A stretch of 64,000 nt of DNA from an uncultured Pelagibacteraceae bacterium (GTDB lineage: Bacteria > Pseudomonadota > Alphaproteobacteria > Pelagibacterales > Pelagibacteraceae): assembly GCA_902570425.1 (NCBI GenBank), contig CACFYB010000004.1:38539-102538 (forward strand), written 5' to 3'. Numbering within the stretch: position 1 is the first letter of the stretch; each line of letters starts with the position of its first letter. The notes beneath the pieces are model-generated. The model had not been told where the DNA came from and did no database searches. It saw nothing but the letters and a program-made list of their open reading frames with translations. Shown here piece after piece: positions 61,484 through 64,000 of this stretch. A program made the position numbers and the translations under genes.

Positions 61484-62599
61484 TTATAATTTTTTATTTA
61501 AGTTAATTGCGTATCTGTCAGTCATTCCTGATATGAAATCTGAAATAGCTCTAAATTTATTTTTGGCAAGTTGATCTTTTGTTATAAACTTTTCAGGATT
61601 TACTTTAATTCTATAAAACAAATTTTTAATCGTCAATTTACCATTATTATTTTTTGCTAACACATCTTTATTATTATACATTTTTGTCTTTAAAAAATGT
61701 CTAATTTCATTTACTGAGTTTTTAACTTCATTAGAAAAATCTACCATTAAAAAACTTGTTTTTTTTATATCTTTTAAACTTTTGACTTTATTGTGTTTTA
61801 AATTATTTTTAGTATTTTTTATTAAGTCTTTTATCATAAAATCAATTGAGTCGCGTATAATCTGAAATGTAGCAATTTTATAATTTTTTTTATTAATCTT
61901 ATTCTTATATTTTCTATAAATATCTTTAAAAAAATTAATTTCAATTAACTCATCTATTTTAAATAGATTTGCATTTATTCCATCTTGAATATCATGATTA
62001 TTATAAGCTATATCATCGGAAATTGCAGAAATTTGAGCTTCTAATGATGGATAAGTGTTAAAGTTGATCATACTTTTAAATTTTTTGATACCAATTAAAT
62101 TATCAACTAAATCTAAATCCTCTACTGGACCATTATGTTTTAATAATCCTTCTAGTGTTTCAATTGAAAGATTAAGTCCACTATATTTTAAATATTTATT
62201 TTCTAAAAACATTACAACTCTTAATGTTTGTAAATTATGATCAAACCCACCGTATTCTTCCATACATTCATTTAAAGCATCTTCGCCAGCATGTCCAAAA
62301 GGTGTATGACCTAAATCATGAGCTAGACTTAATGTTTCAGCCAAATCTTCATTTAAATTAAGATAACGAGCTATTGATCTTGCTATTTGAGCAACCTCCA
62401 TAGAATGAGTTATTCTTGTTCTATAATGGTCCCCTTCTGTATTCACAAATACTTGGGTCTTATGTTTCAACCTTCTAAACGATGCACTATGAATAATTCT
62501 ATCTCTATCTCTTTGAAATGGTGATCTATATTTTGATAAAGGTTCCTTAAATAATCTTCCTTTGCTTTTAAATAAACCTATCTTTGAGTATTTTTTCAT
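61484..62599 (-). CDS. dgt: deoxyguanosinetriphosphate triphosphohydrolase-like protein
   Basis: RDRIIHSASFRRLKHKTQVF, RTRITHSMEVAQIAR, LAHDLGHTPFGHAGE. Confidence 0.94.
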   Translation of the reverse strand: MKKYSKIGLFKSKGRLFKEPLSKYRSPFQRDRDRIIHSASFRRLKHKTQVFVNTEGDHYRTRITHSMEVAQIARSIARYLNLNEDLAETLSLAHDLGHTPFGHAGEDALNECMEEYGGFDHNLQTLRVVMFLENKYLKYSGLNLSIETLEGLLKHNGPVEDLDLVDNLIGIKKFKSMINFNTYPSLEAQISAISDDIAYNNHDIQDGINANLFKIDELIEINFFKDIYRKYKNKINKKNYKIATFQIIRDSIDFMIKDLIKNTKNNLKHNKVKSLKDIKKTSFLMVDFSNEVKNSVNEIRHFLKTKMYNNKDVLAKNNNGKLTIKNLFYRIKVNPEKFITKDQLAKNKFRAISDFISGMTDRYAINLNKKL

Positions 62600-62649
62600 C
62601 CTTTAAAATTAAAATTTTAGTATTATATTAGTAATACCAGTGATCAATT

Positions 62650-62967
62650 ATGATTAAAGAAATTAAATTTACTGATAAAGCACTAAAACAGATCAATGTT
62701 TTATTATCTAAAAAGGATAAGGGATCTTTTTTTAGAATCGCTATCAAAGGTGGTGGGTGTTCAGGATTTCAATATGAATTTACTTTTGACAAGGAGAAAG
62801 CAGCAGATGATCTAAATTATGAAAACATAATAATTGATAAAACTTCTGCGGATCTTCTAAAAGGATCAGAAATTGATTATGTTTCAGAACTTATCGGCGA
62901 ACAATTCAAAATAACAAACCCACAAACAAAATCTTCTTGCGGTTGTGGCGTTTCTTTCTCTCTTTAA
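62650..62967 (+). CDS. erpA: A-type iron-sulfur cluster insertion protein
   Basis: IAIKGGGCSGFQYEF ... SSCGCGVSF. Confidence 0.9.
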   Translation: MIKEIKFTDKALKQINVLLSKKDKGSFFRIAIKGGGCSGFQYEFTFDKEKAADDLNYENIIIDKTSADLLKGSEIDYVSELIGEQFKITNPQTKSSCGCGVSFSL

Positions 62968-63743
62968 TGATCATTTCCTCATGGAATGTAAATTCTGTTC
63001 GAGCGCGTATTGAAAATATTAAAAGTTATCTTTTAAAATACAAACCTGACATTGTTATGATGCAGGAAATTAAGACAGAGAATATAAACTTTCCTTATGA
63101 TGATTTTTCAGCAATGGATTATGAAAGTCATGTATTTGGTCAAAAAAGCTATAACGGTGTTGCTATTATCTCTAAAAGAAAATTGAAAAACATTAGAACA
63201 GATTTAATTAAAGATAAATTAAAACAATCAAGAATAATTTCAGCTGAATTAGAATATAAAAAAAAAGATATTCAATTAATAAACATTTATACACCTAATG
63301 GTAATCCTGTTGATACTGAAAAATATAATTATAAAAAGAAATGGCTTGATGATTTAATTAAACAATTAAAAACATTGATTAAAAAAAATTCAAATATTGC
63401 TCTTGCGGGTGATTTTAATATTATTCCTGCAGCTGAAGATGTCTATAATCCTAAAAGTTTTGAAGACGATGCTTTATTTAGATTAGAAATAAGAAAAAAA
63501 TTGAGAGAAATGATTAATCTTGGATTTCACGATGTTTACAGACATTTCAATGAAACTAAAGAGGGATATACATACTGGGATTATATGAGGGGGGCTTGGC
63601 AAAAAAATAATGGTATGAGAATTGACCACTTCTTGATTTCTAATTCTTTAATTGATCAAGTAAAAAGTATAAATATTAATAAAGACCCAAGGGGACGAGA
63701 AAAACCTTCTGACCATACACCAATCGAAATTACTTTAGCCTAA
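62967..63743 (+). CDS. xth: exodeoxyribonuclease III
   Basis: SSWNVNSVRARIENI, MMQEIKTE, GDFNIIPAAEDVYNP, RIDHFLISNSL; start moved to ATG at 62967 (TAATG junction with erpA). Confidence 0.95.
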   Translation: MIISSWNVNSVRARIENIKSYLLKYKPDIVMMQEIKTENINFPYDDFSAMDYESHVFGQKSYNGVAIISKRKLKNIRTDLIKDKLKQSRIISAELEYKKKDIQLINIYTPNGNPVDTEKYNYKKKWLDDLIKQLKTLIKKNSNIALAGDFNIIPAAEDVYNPKSFEDDALFRLEIRKKLREMINLGFHDVYRHFNETKEGYTYWDYMRGAWQKNNGMRIDHFLISNSLIDQVKSININKDPRGREKPSDHTPIEITLA

Positions 63744-64000
63744 AGATTTTATCTTATTTACTAGCTCTTTGTTTATATTTCGAGGACCTTTGTCTAATCT
63801 ATTTTTATGTCTTCTTTCACCAGGAAGTCTAACTCCATCAAAAGATTTCATCTTTTCAAAAAATTCATCAGCATGTTTTTGCCAATTTGTTTCTGAAGTT
63901 TTATCTGGAGAAATTGCAATAATAAATTCTCCACCACTTGGTGGTCCACCATCATTATTATCTTTCGCTGCAGTTTCGAAACTAAAATTATCACCAACTA
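63735..64000 (-). CDS. Ldh/malate dehydrogenase family oxidoreductase, C-terminal fragment (continues past window)
   Basis: Manual translation ...GDNFSFETAAKDNNDGGPPSGGEFIIAISPDKTSETNWQKHADEFFEKMKSFDGVRLPGERRHKNRLDKGPRNINKELVNKIKSLG*. Confidence 0.72.
   Translation of the reverse strand, partial: VGDNFSFETAAKDNNDGGPPSGGEFIIAISPDKTSETNWQKHADEFFEKMKSFDGVRLPGERRHKNRLDKGPRNINKELVNKIKSLG

Overview
AT-rich, densely packed chromosomal window with the look of a SAR11 / Candidatus Pelagibacter-type alphaproteobacterium (lineage inferred from gene content, spacing and composition, not from a search). Most of it is core housekeeping: glyA(partial)-nrdR-ribD-ribE-ribBX-ribH-nusB-thiL, hppA, bamE / cyt bc1 chaperone / rpmF-plsX-ihfA-merR-rpmG, ctaA, metY, rplM-rpsI, argC-hom, glpX, nhaA, tatD-metG-holB-tmk-dacA-like, recG, tgt-ppi-coaD-gyrA-ssb, uvrA, secFD-yajC-serS-tatCBA-scpBA-nagZ-argS-dgt, erpA-xth and a partial Ldh-family dehydrogenase. 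Four tRNAs (Glu-TTC, Pro-TGG, Ser-TGA, Lys-TTT) all encode CCA. The one accessory-looking region is about 19.4-25.7 kb: a long non-coding gap, a minimal MGMT, a previously uncalled 58-aa membrane ORF, a tyrosine recombinase, a glycosyltransferase cluster with a GIY-YIG protein, ending inside a tRNA-Glu gene. The strongest observations are a tandem SAM-II / SAM-V-like riboswitch arrangement upstream of metY, an NrdR whose two zinc knuckles are both CxC instead of CxxC, a RibBX-type protein lacking the GTP cyclohydrolase II Zn ligands, divergent genes whose start codons share a CATG, and a perfect hairpin that includes the CCA end of tRNA-Lys. No CRISPR array, rRNA or complete prophage was seen.
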